The notes under the pieces are model-generated. The model searched no databases and was not told the origin of the DNA. It worked only from the letters and a program-made list of their open reading frames with translations. From Hermatobates lingyangjiaoensis (lineage: Eukaryota > Arthropoda > Insecta > Hemiptera > Hermatobatidae): a stretch of DNA of 64,000 nt. The stretch lies in the NCBI GenBank assembly GCA_026182355.1, contig JAPFBL010000244.1:186001-250000 (forward strand). Direction: 5' to 3'. The position numbers and the translations under genes are program-made. This document shows, in pieces, positions 43,140 to 55,700 of the stretch; positions within the stretch are counted from its first letter, which is position 1, and every line of letters begins with the position of its first letter.

Positions 43140-44225
43140 ATATGTTATTTTTTCTAGAGATATACATTCCGCCGGAGTTTCTGAAGCTCACTAATCTGAT
43201 CCAAAAACAATGTGGTATTAAAATAAGTGGAATACAAACCAATATACGTGATATTGGACCGATTAGAAAGGACGTTCAAAATTTTCAACGATATCCGCAG
43301 ATATAACAGGGTGCTAATGAATGCATAACGACAATTAAATAAAAATAAACAATTGGTTGTCAAGAAGTTTGATGTTATGTTTACTTATAGCAAAGTTGAG
43401 ATTAGGCGACTCCAGATTTTTTTATTAACGTTTACAATACCTAAACGGGACTTGTACTGATAGTAAGAAAATTCAGATAGAATGATATTAAAGTAAGTTA
43501 AATACATTAACGTCTTTTTGCATCTGTATTAATACCTATGCTATGATAATGAAGATATTTTTAAATCAAACAATCTTACAGACTTACACTCTTATAGCAC
43601 TGAGAACTGCTATATACAATCTTTTAAGTCAATGATTAAGTTCAATGATTGGGTTACTCTTTGAAAACACTAACCTTTAAGAGTAGCAATAAAAATGTAT
43701 CAACATAAACATAAATGATCAAATACATCTGCAAAAAGGTTTATAGTAACAAATAAGATCAAGGAAATCCGTAAAAATTTTTATTTTAAAGTAAAAATGG
43801 AACACAATATATATATATATAAAATTTACTGACAATAGGTTTCAACACATATTATCACATCGTTATTTACAATCTCAATGACACCATAAGATTTCTTGTA
43901 CTTTACTATAGGTAAATAACATTTTAGAAAAAGTTATTTTCTTTTTTGAAGAAACCACCGAAAGTTGGGTAGACGAGGTTTGCGATTATACTGAGATGCC
44001 TGTCAGGCGTTGACTTCTTATAGTGTCTACCCAGAAGGCTGAGTAGGCAACGTGTTCGGTATACAATTATACTGATTGATTGCAGTAACAAATCTATATA
44101 AATAAAAGAAAGGTTTTTATCTGTACATTGCTTAGAACTGACTCATTTCAAGTTTTCTTTACGTTTCATGCATTAGAGAAACCGAATCCACCCTTAGAAA
44201 AATTTCTGTCAGTTTGTCCACAAAA
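43140..44225. other. Intergenic, unassigned
   Basis: Between the satellite and the LINE remnant. A short minus-strand frame near 43154-43363 has no recognised homology. Short (TA) tract at 43811. Confidence 0.45.
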
Positions 44226-44227
44226 TT

Positions 44228-46562
44228 TTGTCACAAGTAAACTCAGCCACCGTAAGACATAGCGAGCGTCGGCCCTGCGAAAGGCATATTATGAGTCGTG
44301 TCACATACGTTCCTGCTCCTATCAGGAAAGTGATCTGGTGGACCAAAGAGCTGGCGATGTTACGTAAGCAAACTAGGAAAACCTGGAATAAAGCATGGAC
44401 AACTAAACAAGAAATAGCTATAGCTAACCATAGAGTAGCTAAACGAGAATTTAAAAAAACGTTAAGACAACTAAAAGAGCAAGCTGGAGAAATTATGTTC
44501 AGGAAATAGAAAACTCCCATGATACCTCCAGACTGGTAAAGATTCTAAGCACTGATAACAGTAATGAGATTGGTGCATTGAAAAGAGAAGATGGATCCTG
44601 GGCGAACTCCACAGAGGAAGTGTACGAATAGCAGAGATAGGACAACTATTTTAAAAGGAAAAGGCGTGGAAGAACAAATAGTCACTGCTGAGGGATTGCG
44701 GTGGGCGGTCTTCTCCTTCTCTCCGTTTAAGGCGGCAGGGGAGGATGGGATCTTCCCGGCGCTTCTTCAGCGGGCCTTGAGTGCTATATCTGACACGCTT
44801 ATAAAGATATATAAGTCTAGTTTAAGACTGGGACATGTGCCTGACTGTTGGAGGACTGCCAGGGTGGTTTTTATTCCCAAAATTGGGAAGAGGGACTACA
44901 CTAGCCCAAAGTCCTTCAAACCAGTCAGTCTTACCTCCTTTCTGCTAAAAGTTTTGGAAAAATTAGTTGACAAATTCCTGTCGCCATCTAGGGAACCGTT
45001 ACAAAATTGTCAACATGCATATATTAAAGGACGGTCCACGGGGTCCGCCCTACATGTCCTAGTTAGTAGAGTTGAAAAGGCACTCCAGAACAAAAACTAT
45101 GCACTTTGCTTGGTTTTTGATGTTGAAGGTGCCTTTGATAAAATTAGTTCTACAGCCATCCAGACTGCACTGGAGAGTAAAGAGACATTGTTGGTGAGGT
45201 GGATCCTGGATATGTTAGCTAACAGGACTGCTATCACTAATCTTAGAGGGATAAAAATGAAACAAAGGATCTCCAAAGGCTGCCCACAAGGAGGATGTTT
45301 ATCACCAAAATTGTGGTGCCTGGTCATGGAGAATCTTCTAATAGATTTGAACAACGAAGGATTCTACTGTCGAGCATATAAAGATGATGGATGTGTGTTG
45401 GTAACAGGAAAGTTCCTGGAAACAGTCTGTGACCTCATGCAATCTGCATGAAATGTAATTATTAGATGGTGCCACAGAGTTGGACTGACAGTTAATCCCA
45501 GAAAAACTGATCTCATACTATTTACAAGGAAGAGAAAGTTACAGGGGTTTAAGGCTCCAAAGATGTTAGGAGAAGAAATAAATCTCTCCGATCATGTCAA
45601 ATACTTAGGAGTCTTTTTGGATAAGACATTAAGTTGGAAACTATACATCAAAAATGCAATAGAAAAGGCTATTAAAACCTTCTGGCAGTTGAGGCGTGTA
45701 GTAGGCAAGACATGGGGCTTGAAGCCAAAGGTTATGTACTGGCTTTTCACAGCTATAATAAAACCTATACTTCTTTACGGCTCTATCTTATGGTAGAGGG
45801 AAGTGAAGAAGAAAGGCATAGGAGACAGATTAGCCAAAACTCAATGTTTAGCGAGTCTGGCTATAACAGGTGCAATGAGAACCACACCCAATAAAGCCCT
45901 GGACGTTCTGTTGGGGCTGCCAAGCTTGGCTGACGCAATAATCGGAGAAGCAATGGCGGCCTACATCAGACTACGGGACTATGGGATGTGGAACTTGGTT
46001 AGAGGAAATAGCCACACCGAAATAGAACTGGTGACTAAGAAAGAGATAGGTGTTTTAGAGTTGGGAATACCCAGACCTAAATATGGCCTACCTAACAGCA
46101 GGAATTTTAATATGATAATTCCCAATAGAAAACAGTGGGAAGATATGGACATTATATTCTCGTCGGATGAACTAATATGCTTCACTGATGGTTCTAAAAT
46201 CGGTGAAGCAGGACAGTCGGGAGCGGGAATTTTTATTTCTAACTCAAATGTAGAACTAAGCTTTCCGCTTGAGACTCAAACCAGTCTTCCAAGCAGAGGT
46301 GTTCGCCATTTTAAAGCCAGCCAATCTGCGGGAGGTATGGGGAGGATCCGAGCGGAGGGTATCCATATGTTCGGATAGCCAAGCCAATAGCCAAGCGGCA
46401 ATAAAGGCAATTATGTCTCCGACAACTTCCTCCATCTTGGTAATAGAGTGTCAGAAAACACTAAATAAACTAGCTCAGACTAAACAGGTTAAATTAATAT
46501 GGGTTCCGGGACACAGCAGCATTTCAGGCAACGAGAAGGCGGACTCGTTAGCCAAAGTCTGA
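44228..46562 (+). pseudogene. LINE ORF2 remnant: linker, reverse transcriptase and RNase H
   Basis: One frame runs from 44228 to about 46300 with several stops, then shifts by +1 to 46562. In order: an endonuclease-RT linker (WWTKELAMLRKQTRKTWNKA); RT with FKAAGEDGIFPALLQ, FIPKIGKRDYTSPKSFKPVS, YIKGRSTGSALH, LVFDVEGAFDKI and KGCPQGGCLSPKLW; then a thumb with VKYLGVFLDKTLSW; then RNase H with FTDGSK, FQAEV, CSDSQ and GNEKADS, so all four acidic residues are kept. The catalytic box reads AYKDDG where YADD is expected. The layout fits the I/Loa/R1 group of LINEs with RNase H. It lies in the PEBP-ECHDC3 intergenic region. Confidence 0.85.
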
Positions 46563-46844
46563 GCCGAAAGGCAAAGTCAAAAAAAGATAGTGAGGATGTA
46601 CTGTCTATTCATTTGTGAACGAGCAATTCTCAACACTTAATATGAATAGGCAGGAAAAATCAACAAACAAGTTCTTGCACTATATCAAGCCAAGGAAAGA
46701 ACTTAAAAGTCAGTAAAGAGAGTGATTAGTAATGAGGAAGCAGTTCATTATGGACTGGCTGCTCATGAGTAAAAACTTAAAGCAGGAGCACCATATCATG
46801 CTGGAATTTAGTAGCAGTAACAAATTTCATGTTACGAAACTTGA

Positions 46845-47216
46845 GTGCCCCAAAACTGTGCAACGAGACACAACTCTAGGCTCGTGCTCTGCACAGATAT
46901 GCCATAGAGGCAGCATAATGACTGGGTGTGGTATTGGGGAGTCTGTGTGTATACCACGCATACCATTTTTCCGAACCACAATCCATTTCCGTTGAAACGA
47001 TTGCAACTTCCCGTCAGAGTCTATTTTGCATTGACGTTAACTAAGTCGCAAGGGGAAACTTTATCTAACGTAGGAGTTCAAGTTAGCGAGACCAAGTTTT
47101 TCTCACATGGTCAACTGTAGTTTACTTGCTCAAGAGTCAAGAGGTTCCAACTGTTTGTTCTTCCATGAACCTGAAGGACACACAGCTAATGTGGTGTATA
47201 GAGAGGCACTTGCTTA
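46845..47216 (+). pseudogene. Helitron PIF1-like helicase C-terminal fragment
   Basis: Across three frames the order of motifs is intact: SAPKLCNETQL, RALHRYAIEA, IMTGCGIGESVCIPRIPFF, FPLKRLQLPVRVYFALTLTK, SQGETLSNVGVQV, FSHGQL, CSRVKRFQ, and finally EGHTANVVYREALA with a stop. KSQGxTLxxVGV...FSHGQLYVAxSR is the helicase motif V/VI region of Helitron Rep/Hel proteins. At least three frameshifts or stops are present. It sits between the LINE remnant and the last ECHDC3 exon. Confidence 0.8.
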
Positions 47217-47405
47217 ACAGTGTACTAATAATGGTATTTTCTACTATTCTATAATGTCTAATGGTATTTTGGAATACCAAGCATAACAGAATTTTTGATT
47301 CCGTCAAAGAAGGGTACATTTGCCAGTATACTATATGTAACACTACGAAAGTTCCCCCAAAAAAAACCCAGCAAAAATAAAGTTCCAAAAAAAAAACCCA
47401 GCTTG

Positions 47406-47514
47406 CTAGCTGTTTTTATGATTCCATTGTGGTTTCCTCTTTTCAATAAAACTCCTTAAGCCTTCCTTGCCGTCTGGAAGCTCAATGCTTTGTATCATGG
47501 CAGCTCCAGTCAAT
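47406..47514 (-). CDS. ECHDC3: ECHDC3 last exon with stop codon
   Basis: The exon is 109 nt, with acceptor TGTTTCAG, ending TAG at 47406-47408. The translation LTGAAMIQSIELPDGKEGL, then RSFIEKRKPQWNHKNS, is the ECHDC3 C-terminus. Confidence 0.93.
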
Positions 47515-50500
47515 CTGAAACAATAAGCAACTTCATTACTGGTGCAATCTGTTATAGCGTCGTATTTACTGATATTGGAGGTTAATTTCAAGAATTACGT
47601 CTTCATACAAAAAAAAATCTGGAGTGGCCTACACTCAACTATACTATAAGTAACTTAATATCAAATTTCTTGAGTATATAACACATAACGTCTCATTTAA
47701 GCATAACGTAAACATCTAAATAGGATATGATTATTAGTCTTTCATTCCTGAGGTAGTACAGATAGTGATTGAAGGACATATCAATATATAAACTTATTTT
47801 TGTACATCACACAGCTGACGCAAATAATTTCATTAGTATAACTACAGCAGTAATAACATTTTTGAAAAACCAAAGTGAACATTTCTTGATACGAAATATT
47901 CTCCTACAAGAGAACATGGCTTTTGTTCAAATAGCTAGTGGATTTCTTACATCGTTTACTTGACATCCTTCTACATTGAATATTAAAGTAAAATTTTCAA
48001 ATTTAAAACAGGAAAATACCCTTATTTTCTCTGAAAAACATCATAAGCAGCGAAGAAAAAATATTGTTTTAAGATGATTTATAATTAAAGATGTACGATA
48101 ATTACATTTATTAATCTCTAAACGAAAGATTTCAATTTTGAATTATCTTTTACATTTTTGGTTTTTTACAGAATTATTAAAAAAGGAATTTTATAGCTTC
48201 TTAGTATTTAATAAGATCACTTTCCTTCCTCTTTGTCAAATAACATATATACGAATTTTTTCGTATATTTTGACTTACGAATTGTAAGTCAAAATTTTTA
48301 GATTTTATTGAAAAAAAATATTTCCTGTTGTTTTAAAATTCTGAATATATTTTTCGTTTGTTGTATTTGTAACCTCAAAGATAAGGTCAAAATGTCAATA
48401 CTCTAGGGTTATCAGTTTAGGAGAAATAAATGTTTTCTAAAAAACGGTTTTTGGCAAAAAAAGTGACTTTCCCATCATGCATAATTCTTCCCAAACAATA
48501 GGGGTCTTCCTCCCTATGGGGCCCATTTTTGTGTAAAATATCAACTTGATCCATCAAAGATTCTGGACCGTAGCGTGGTAACAAGCAATGCTAACACACT
48601 CACCCACGCACCCACACACAGACATCATCGAAAAAACTTCATAAAACGACTTCTGGGACCTCAAAACATGTAATTCCGTCAAAATCTCCAGATCGAATTT
48701 TTACACGATCACTATACTTTACTTATAGTAAAGTAAATAAGTTTAATATGAAATATTTTAAATATATTCAGAACTTAGAGGAATGTAAATTGAAAACTTT
48801 ATTTGAAGTTGAACGATTTGATGTCAAGTTCATGCAGTTGGGTATATTTGGGTATTTGGAGTTAAAGTTTCCCTCTTTTTTTGTTTTATAGTTTTCGTTA
48901 AGCTAAATAATGACCGTTACGTTCTAAATACCTTATCATGTTAACATGTTTCTGTTAATGAGTTTCGATCATGTAGTGTCCTTCCTCACATTGCATCTCC
49001 TTTTGGTGGATTTGAAGAATTACGTCTCCGCACAAAAAAAATAGGTTTAATATGACAACTAACAACGCGTTTCGAACACTTAGTGTTCCTCTTCAAGTTA
49101 ACATCTGAAAAATATACATATCTGTGAGTTTAAACAACGTCAGATAAATTATTTGAAATTGAATACAATATATGTTGAATTAACTATAGAGGAATTGAAA
49201 AATGGAATTAGTATGAAAAATGTCTTAATTAATCATGAACCTTAATAAAACAACATATATCTCATTCCCATAGATCGACCTCAACAGTGTAGGTAGTTAA
49301 AGTTCTTTGTTACTTTAAATTGGATCATATTTCAGAATGGTGTCATATTTTATTAGGTTCAGGATTAATAAATCATTTTTCATTTTAATTCCCTTGTTAA
49401 AAACCTCAACAGTTCAATTCAACATTCAGATATTATATTAAATTTCAAATATTTCACTCTGATGTTCTTAAAGCTAACAGATATGTATATTTTTTAGATG
49501 TTAACCTGAAGAAAAACACTAAGTGTTTGAAACATTTGTTAGTTTCATTTCAACTTTTTTTTTGTGTCGGAGACGTACTTTTTTTGAAATCCCTTCCATA
49601 AAATGGATTTATTTAAAATATTTAATTTTTCAATTCAATTTGTAATTGGGACATTCAGGCAGAATGTTCCTCCGGAAAGACATCATTAATGGGAGTGGAT
49701 ACACTGAGGTACGCCTCACGACAATCTCTAATAAGGCTATTTCTAAAGACTAGCATCATGTCCAATAACGAGCACAATTGAAATAAAATGAAAACAGTTA
49801 TGACATTACTCGTATGCCTTGGGCAGGTCCAGGTTCAGCTGCTGGTAGAACATTTTCTTTCCAAGTTCTATAACGGCTCTACTCTTGGCGATTATCGCAT
49901 CAGTCACTGTCTTGATTTCATGTTCTGCAACAAATTATACATTGCTAATAATGTAATTAAAGTATTTGACCGATCAAAGATGGGTACCGTCAGAACCCAC
50001 AGTGCAGTATGATAAACAAACAACTTTAACCTATGCTAACTTTTCTGTATGTCATTTATAATTTGTATAGTTAAAGATTGTTAGAATTAGTATTAATATG
50101 AACCGGCATACTTCGTATAATATACGAATATTATACTGGTTCCCATCTTCATGAAAAACTGATTGTGGATTTGTATAATATCTGGATAGCTTTAAAAAAT
50201 ATATTTATTTTTAATTTGTAAATATTACATTTGAAAAATCCCTTTAAACACAATATTACGCAGACAAAACATAAAAACAATTACGACCTTAAAAACTGAT
50301 TTTGGTATTAATTTCAGATTTTTTGTTAGCTTTTTAATTTTTTTTTTCATTTTCTATTTTTACCCCCTCAAAATGCCGCCCCTTCCCTCACTATGCCACT
50401 GACACACAGACATCAAAAAACGTCATAAAACGACTTTGAGGACCTCAAAACATGTAATTTTGTCAAAATCTCAACATAGAATTTTTTTTCACAATCACTA

Positions 50501-52756
50501 TACTTTGCTTATAGTTAAGTAAAAATGTTGATTTAATCTCTATAACTGAGAAAAAGGACTGTGCTATTACAACCAAGCTGATCGGCATCTGGAGTTACTC
50601 TGTGGACGAGCCCGTGCTGGAGAGCCTCTGAGGAGGTGAGAGGAAGGCCGGTGAGGAGCATGTAGGCGGCGATCTTCCTAGGCACTGCCCTGGCCACTGC
50701 CACGCCGGGGGTAGAGCAGAACACGCCCACATTGGCACTGCAACAAGAACCAAGCTAAAGCACAGTGCTCTAATAAAACTCCTCCACTTCTCTCTTCTTG
50801 ACTGCTTTTTGATCAGATCAGGGCAAGTGATTGACACTCCAGTGTCTACTGGAGCAGAACACCTCCTCAAGTCACTATGGTAATCTACATTCACAAACTC
50901 AAGTGTCCATCTGTCCGTCTGCGTTTCCATTCGCACAGTACAAATGGCCAGATATAACACAGATATAACAGAATGATGATATCACTTCCTTTCTTAAGTA
51001 GATTTACATATTTTTGTTCAATATTTATTTTTCTACAGAAATTTAAATTTATTCGATTACAGTCATGTCATCTTCTGGAACATCATCATAAATTATCAAA
51101 ATTTTAAATTCCGTTCTGATTTTCCTCCAAATCTATTTCCTGTAGAATCATTGATCTGAATCCCTCATGTCTTGCAATATAGCTGTGGTTAAATTAATAC
51201 TTCTTGTCTAAGTAGCCTCCTTGAAACGAACTTTAAAGGGATGTTTGGGGAAACAAAGGAGTACAGTAAGAAAGAGTAAAAACTATCAACTAGCTGTCAA
51301 TCCTCTTAGAAGAGGCTACTGCCCTCGAAATGAAAGTATCAAGTTTGAAGAGACCGTTACTAATGTTTATAATATTAGATCTATTAAATTTAATTAGAGA
51401 CGATTCAATAATATTTCTTAACAACATTGATTTTTCATAGGTAATAAATTTAGCTCTTGTCCAATCAATATGTATGATGATTTTCATTTTTTATAAGCAA
51501 GAATAAGGCAACACTTTTTTCCTGTCTACTTACGTTGTATTGTCTTTAATGATTTACCAGTTTGACCAAATAAATTTTATGGCAATTTTTGTACGGAATT
51601 TTATAAATACCACCGGACTCCAATTCGCTGGGAGAGTTTTTTATTAACATATTGCCCACGTTATTACGATTAGAAAACACTATATTAAAATCAAGTTGTT
51701 TGCTAATCTTGGAAGGGGGTCCAATGACTCATGATATGGCAAAACTATAGAATTAATATTTCTTAACAATGAACAATGACAATGAACGGGGCTCTGTTGA
51801 AGTATTAGAGAAAGTTTTTTTTAGCACCCTTCAAAGCTAAATCGATATAAGAGGAGGGGTATTTTAATGAAAGGACAATTGACCTAATGTTGTTAATCTC
51901 TTCATTAAGGAATTCAGGAGAGCACGTAAATAATCATTATTTTCAGTTTTATTCTTCCCATCCAAAAAATTTAAAAGTTCTGTTTTTAGGAATATGTTTT
52001 TGAGGGCGTTAAGAGTGTGCTCTCCTGAATTCCAAGATTAGCAAACCCCTTCCAAGATTAGCAAACAACTTGATTTTAATATAGTGTTTTCTAATCGTAA
52101 TAACGTGGGCAATATGTTAATAAAAAACGCTCCCAGCGAATTGGAGTCCGGTGGTATTTATAAAATTCCGTACAAAAATTGCCATAAAATTTATTTGGTC
52201 AAACTGGTAAATCATTAAAGACAATACAACGTAAGTAGACAGGAAAAAAGTGTTGCCTTATTCTTGCTTATAAAAAATGAAAATCATCATACATATTGAT
52301 TGGACAGGAGCTAAATTTATTACCTATGAAAAATCAATGTTGTTAAGAAATATTATTGAATCGTCTCTAATTAAATTTAATAGATCTAATATTATAAACA
52401 TTAGTAACGGTCTCTTCAAACTTGATACTTTCGTCACGAGGGCAATAGCCTCTTCAAAGAGGGTTGACAGCTAGCGGATAGTTTTTTATTCTTTCTTACT
52501 CTACTCCTTTGTTTCCCCAAATATCCTTTTCTGGACATTAGTCCTTTCCTGCGCTTTCACCCTTTTAAAATACCACTCTTCCCTCCCACTCTTCTCAACC
52601 CCTCACCAGATGTTTTCTGCATCTAGTGTTTCAGTTAGGTTTTTGACTCTAACGAGGACCGCTTGTTACGGTTGAGAGATCTTAGTCTTGTTTTCCTATT
52701 CTTATTGTGGTTAGAACATTGATTGTTATTTCACGTATTTATTTATGTGAAATCTT

Positions 52757-52791
<35 letters not shown>

Positions 52792-55700
52792 TGTGTAAAT
52801 AAAGTAGTGAGACTGATTTTTTTTTTTAAATTTTCTATTCAAATATAATTACAATGTGATATTGTCACCTTCAAAATAGTTCCCTTCGGAAGCCACACAG
52901 CGCTGGAGACGGTCCTTCCAATCATTGTAGCATTGCTGGAACTCGGATTCTGGAATGGCCTTCAGCTGGTCGGTTACAGCAGTTTGTATGTTTTGTAGTG
53001 TCCCGAAATGAGTTCCCTTGAGGTGATTTTTCAATCTCGGGAAGAGGAAAAAGTCACAAGGACTCAAGTCTGGTGAATAAGGAGGCTGAGGAGCAACAGG
53101 AATGTTTTTACTGGCCAAAAACTCGTTTATTGAGATGGCAGTGTGACAGGGCGCGTTGTCGTGATGCAATTCATTGGTCAAAATGTGATGAACTGAGGTG
53201 TGATTCAAATTCAACTGTTCCCCGATCATTCTGACTGTCAAGTGTCGATCTGAACGCACAAGGTTCCGTACTCTGTTGACATTTTCATCGGTGTTTGCAC
53301 TTGAAGGCCTTCCGCTTCGTGGTTCATCTTCAATCGACTCTCTTCCTTCTGAAAATTCCTTAAACCACCGAAAAACCTGTGCCCTTGATAAAACACGTTC
53401 TCCATAGGCCTCCACGCGTCTCCAGCGTTGCCAGATCGAAAGCGACGTTGCCAGTCTCACTACTTTATTTACACACCTCGTATATGATGTAATTTTTTGA
53501 GGGTTGGGATCCAATGATTTTAAACTAGTCGTTCCTTTTGCCGACGTTTCGACATATATTTATGTCATCTTCAGGGCTTGAAAATCTGTTTATGTTGCAG
53601 GATACCTATTAACTACTGTTACATGATGGCTACTGTAGTAGGTAACAGTAGTAAGTAGGTGTGCTGCAATATAAACAGATTTCCAAGCCCTGAAGATGAC
53701 ATAAATATATGCCGAAACGTCGGCAAAAGGACTAGTTTAAAATCATTGGACCTCAACCCTCAAAAAATTACATCATATAAATATTGGGTCAAGTACACAA
53801 ATCATGATATATATATAAAAAATAAACGTCCAAACCACAGTAAGAAATCAGAAAAAAGACTATCTTTCAACCGTAACAAGCGGTCTTCGTCAGAGTCAAA
53901 TCTCAACTGAGATTTAAGTTCAGTTGTGATTTTTTTTTGACTCGAAGGTAGAGAGTTTGTTTCTATTGAAAGATATTAGTCTTTTTTCATTTCTTATTCT
54001 TATTAGTCTCATTTCTTATTTCAAATCTTGGTATATCTGTATTGATAAAAGTATTGACTGTGAAGTAGAACTAAAATAAACATTTTTATCGGGACTCAGT
54101 CAGTTCTTCAGGTTCGAATTAAACTCTCATTGCCAACAATTCGGTTTTCATTTAAAACCAATCATCATTTAAATATAGAAGTGACATTTCAAATTTAAAT
54201 AGTATTTATTCGGATGTGTTAAGTTAAACATTGTTGATCGTTGCAAAATTGTTTTAGTTACTTTTTGGTTGTCTGGTGAATGTGGTTGCCCTACTTGTTT
54301 TCAGTTCAGTGTCACGAGGTCATTCGAAATAGACAGTTGTTGAAGTCTGCAGACTATTTTATTTGTAAAAAAAAATCTCAACTGTAATACTTAGTTTTTC
54401 TGTTTCAAAATTGTATACTTCTGTAAGTTCTCTCACTAGCCTAATGTCAAAACTTCAATTGTAATTTCTTATTTGTAACTTTTTTACGCTTTTTATATAT
54501 GTTTGATTTTTGAACGAATGTATTTGTCTTATATTTCCTCTGTTTTGCAGGCTTATGAAAAAGGTTTTAAATAAAAAAAACGAAACGTTAGCAATGAGAG
54601 TTTAATTTGAAGCTGAAGAACTGACCGAGTCCTGAGAAAAAAAATTATCTTGTATACATATATATTGTTAAATGTTAAATAACTCTCCATAACGGCTTGT
54701 ATTTGTTTCCTACATAATTTTTCCAATTTCCGAAATTTCTTCTTCGTCTCTTCATTAAAACTATAAACCTTATCACCAATATTTCTAGTCTACATGTTTC
54801 GAATGTACGACATTCATCATCAGGACAATAATGAGAATACTAGTGAGTTAGTCAGTTTAGATATAGAAGGTGGATTTGTACAGGAATGTTTACAGGACAT
54901 CGGCCTTGAATCGGGAAGCAATTCGGGGAATTAAGGTTTAAATGAAGGACTTCCAACTTTTACAAATATATAAACAACTGATAAACGAAATGCGATCCAG
55001 CAGAACAGATTACACTGAAAATAAACTGTGTTACTTTATACTTTATTTATTAAGTATATATACATTCATATATATACGTTTAAGCGTAAACTACACATGA
55101 ACAATAAATAGAACACTCACACCTACATCTCTAATATAGAGTTTAACCATCATCTTGGCATATGAAATAATTCTTTAAAAGGTAGAATTATTGCCGTAGT
55201 AGTATGTTTCGTAGTTAGGGCACTAAACATGACATTGTCTTTACGTTTCATTCATGATAAAATTCTTTGAAGTTATACAGTTTAAAGGCATTTTGTTGTG
55301 ATCTTACCCAGGAGTAGAAAAGGTCGACTTTTGAGTGCAGATAGCCAAGTCGCACTGGGCTACTAACTGAGTGCCTGCTGCTGCCACCAGCCCATCGACA
55401 GCTGCCACCACCGGCACTGGGTGCTGGACTAAACTCATCATCAGAGCGGAGAACTTGCTGAACACCTCTCTGCCTTCTTCTGTGACCTGATCACCATACA
55501 CAATCATCAGTTTGAAAACTAATAGTATTGTCAACTTTAACAAATCACTACTAACGAAAGATTCCAATCAAAAATCATAAGGGAGCACTGAGTGAAAGCC
55601 AATTCAGTCACTACTATACAAAGGGGAATCATCAGGGATAACGTCAATGTTTCTTGAAGCTTTCATTACTGTTATGTTCTCGTTTGAATTTTGAGCACCT

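Larger units (their letters stand above)
51240..52532. repeat. Large inverted repeat made of two PLE 3' ends
   Basis: The arms are about 51240-51718 and 52042-52532 (roughly 480 bp) at high identity, around a 320-bp spacer that belongs only to the left copy. Word pairs such as 'ggggaaacaaaggagta' (left) and its inverse (right) mark the outer ends. Tail-to-tail PLE pieces of this kind are common for Penelope elements. It lies in an ECHDC3 intron. Confidence 0.8.
53487..53780. repeat. Inverted repeat carrying ACGT-family hammerheads
   Basis: The arms are about 53487-53595 and 53672-53780, sharing 'atgatgtaattttttgaggg' and 'ccaatgattttaaactagtc'. The deleted mariner inserted at the outer edge of the left arm. 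Confidence 0.8.

Noticed and set aside
43154..43363. 69-codon minus-strand frame after the satellite
   Set aside because: No homology seen; too short to support as a gene.
50595..50960. 121-codon minus-strand frame over the ECHDC3 exon
   Set aside because: Shadow in another frame of the real exon 50574-50737.
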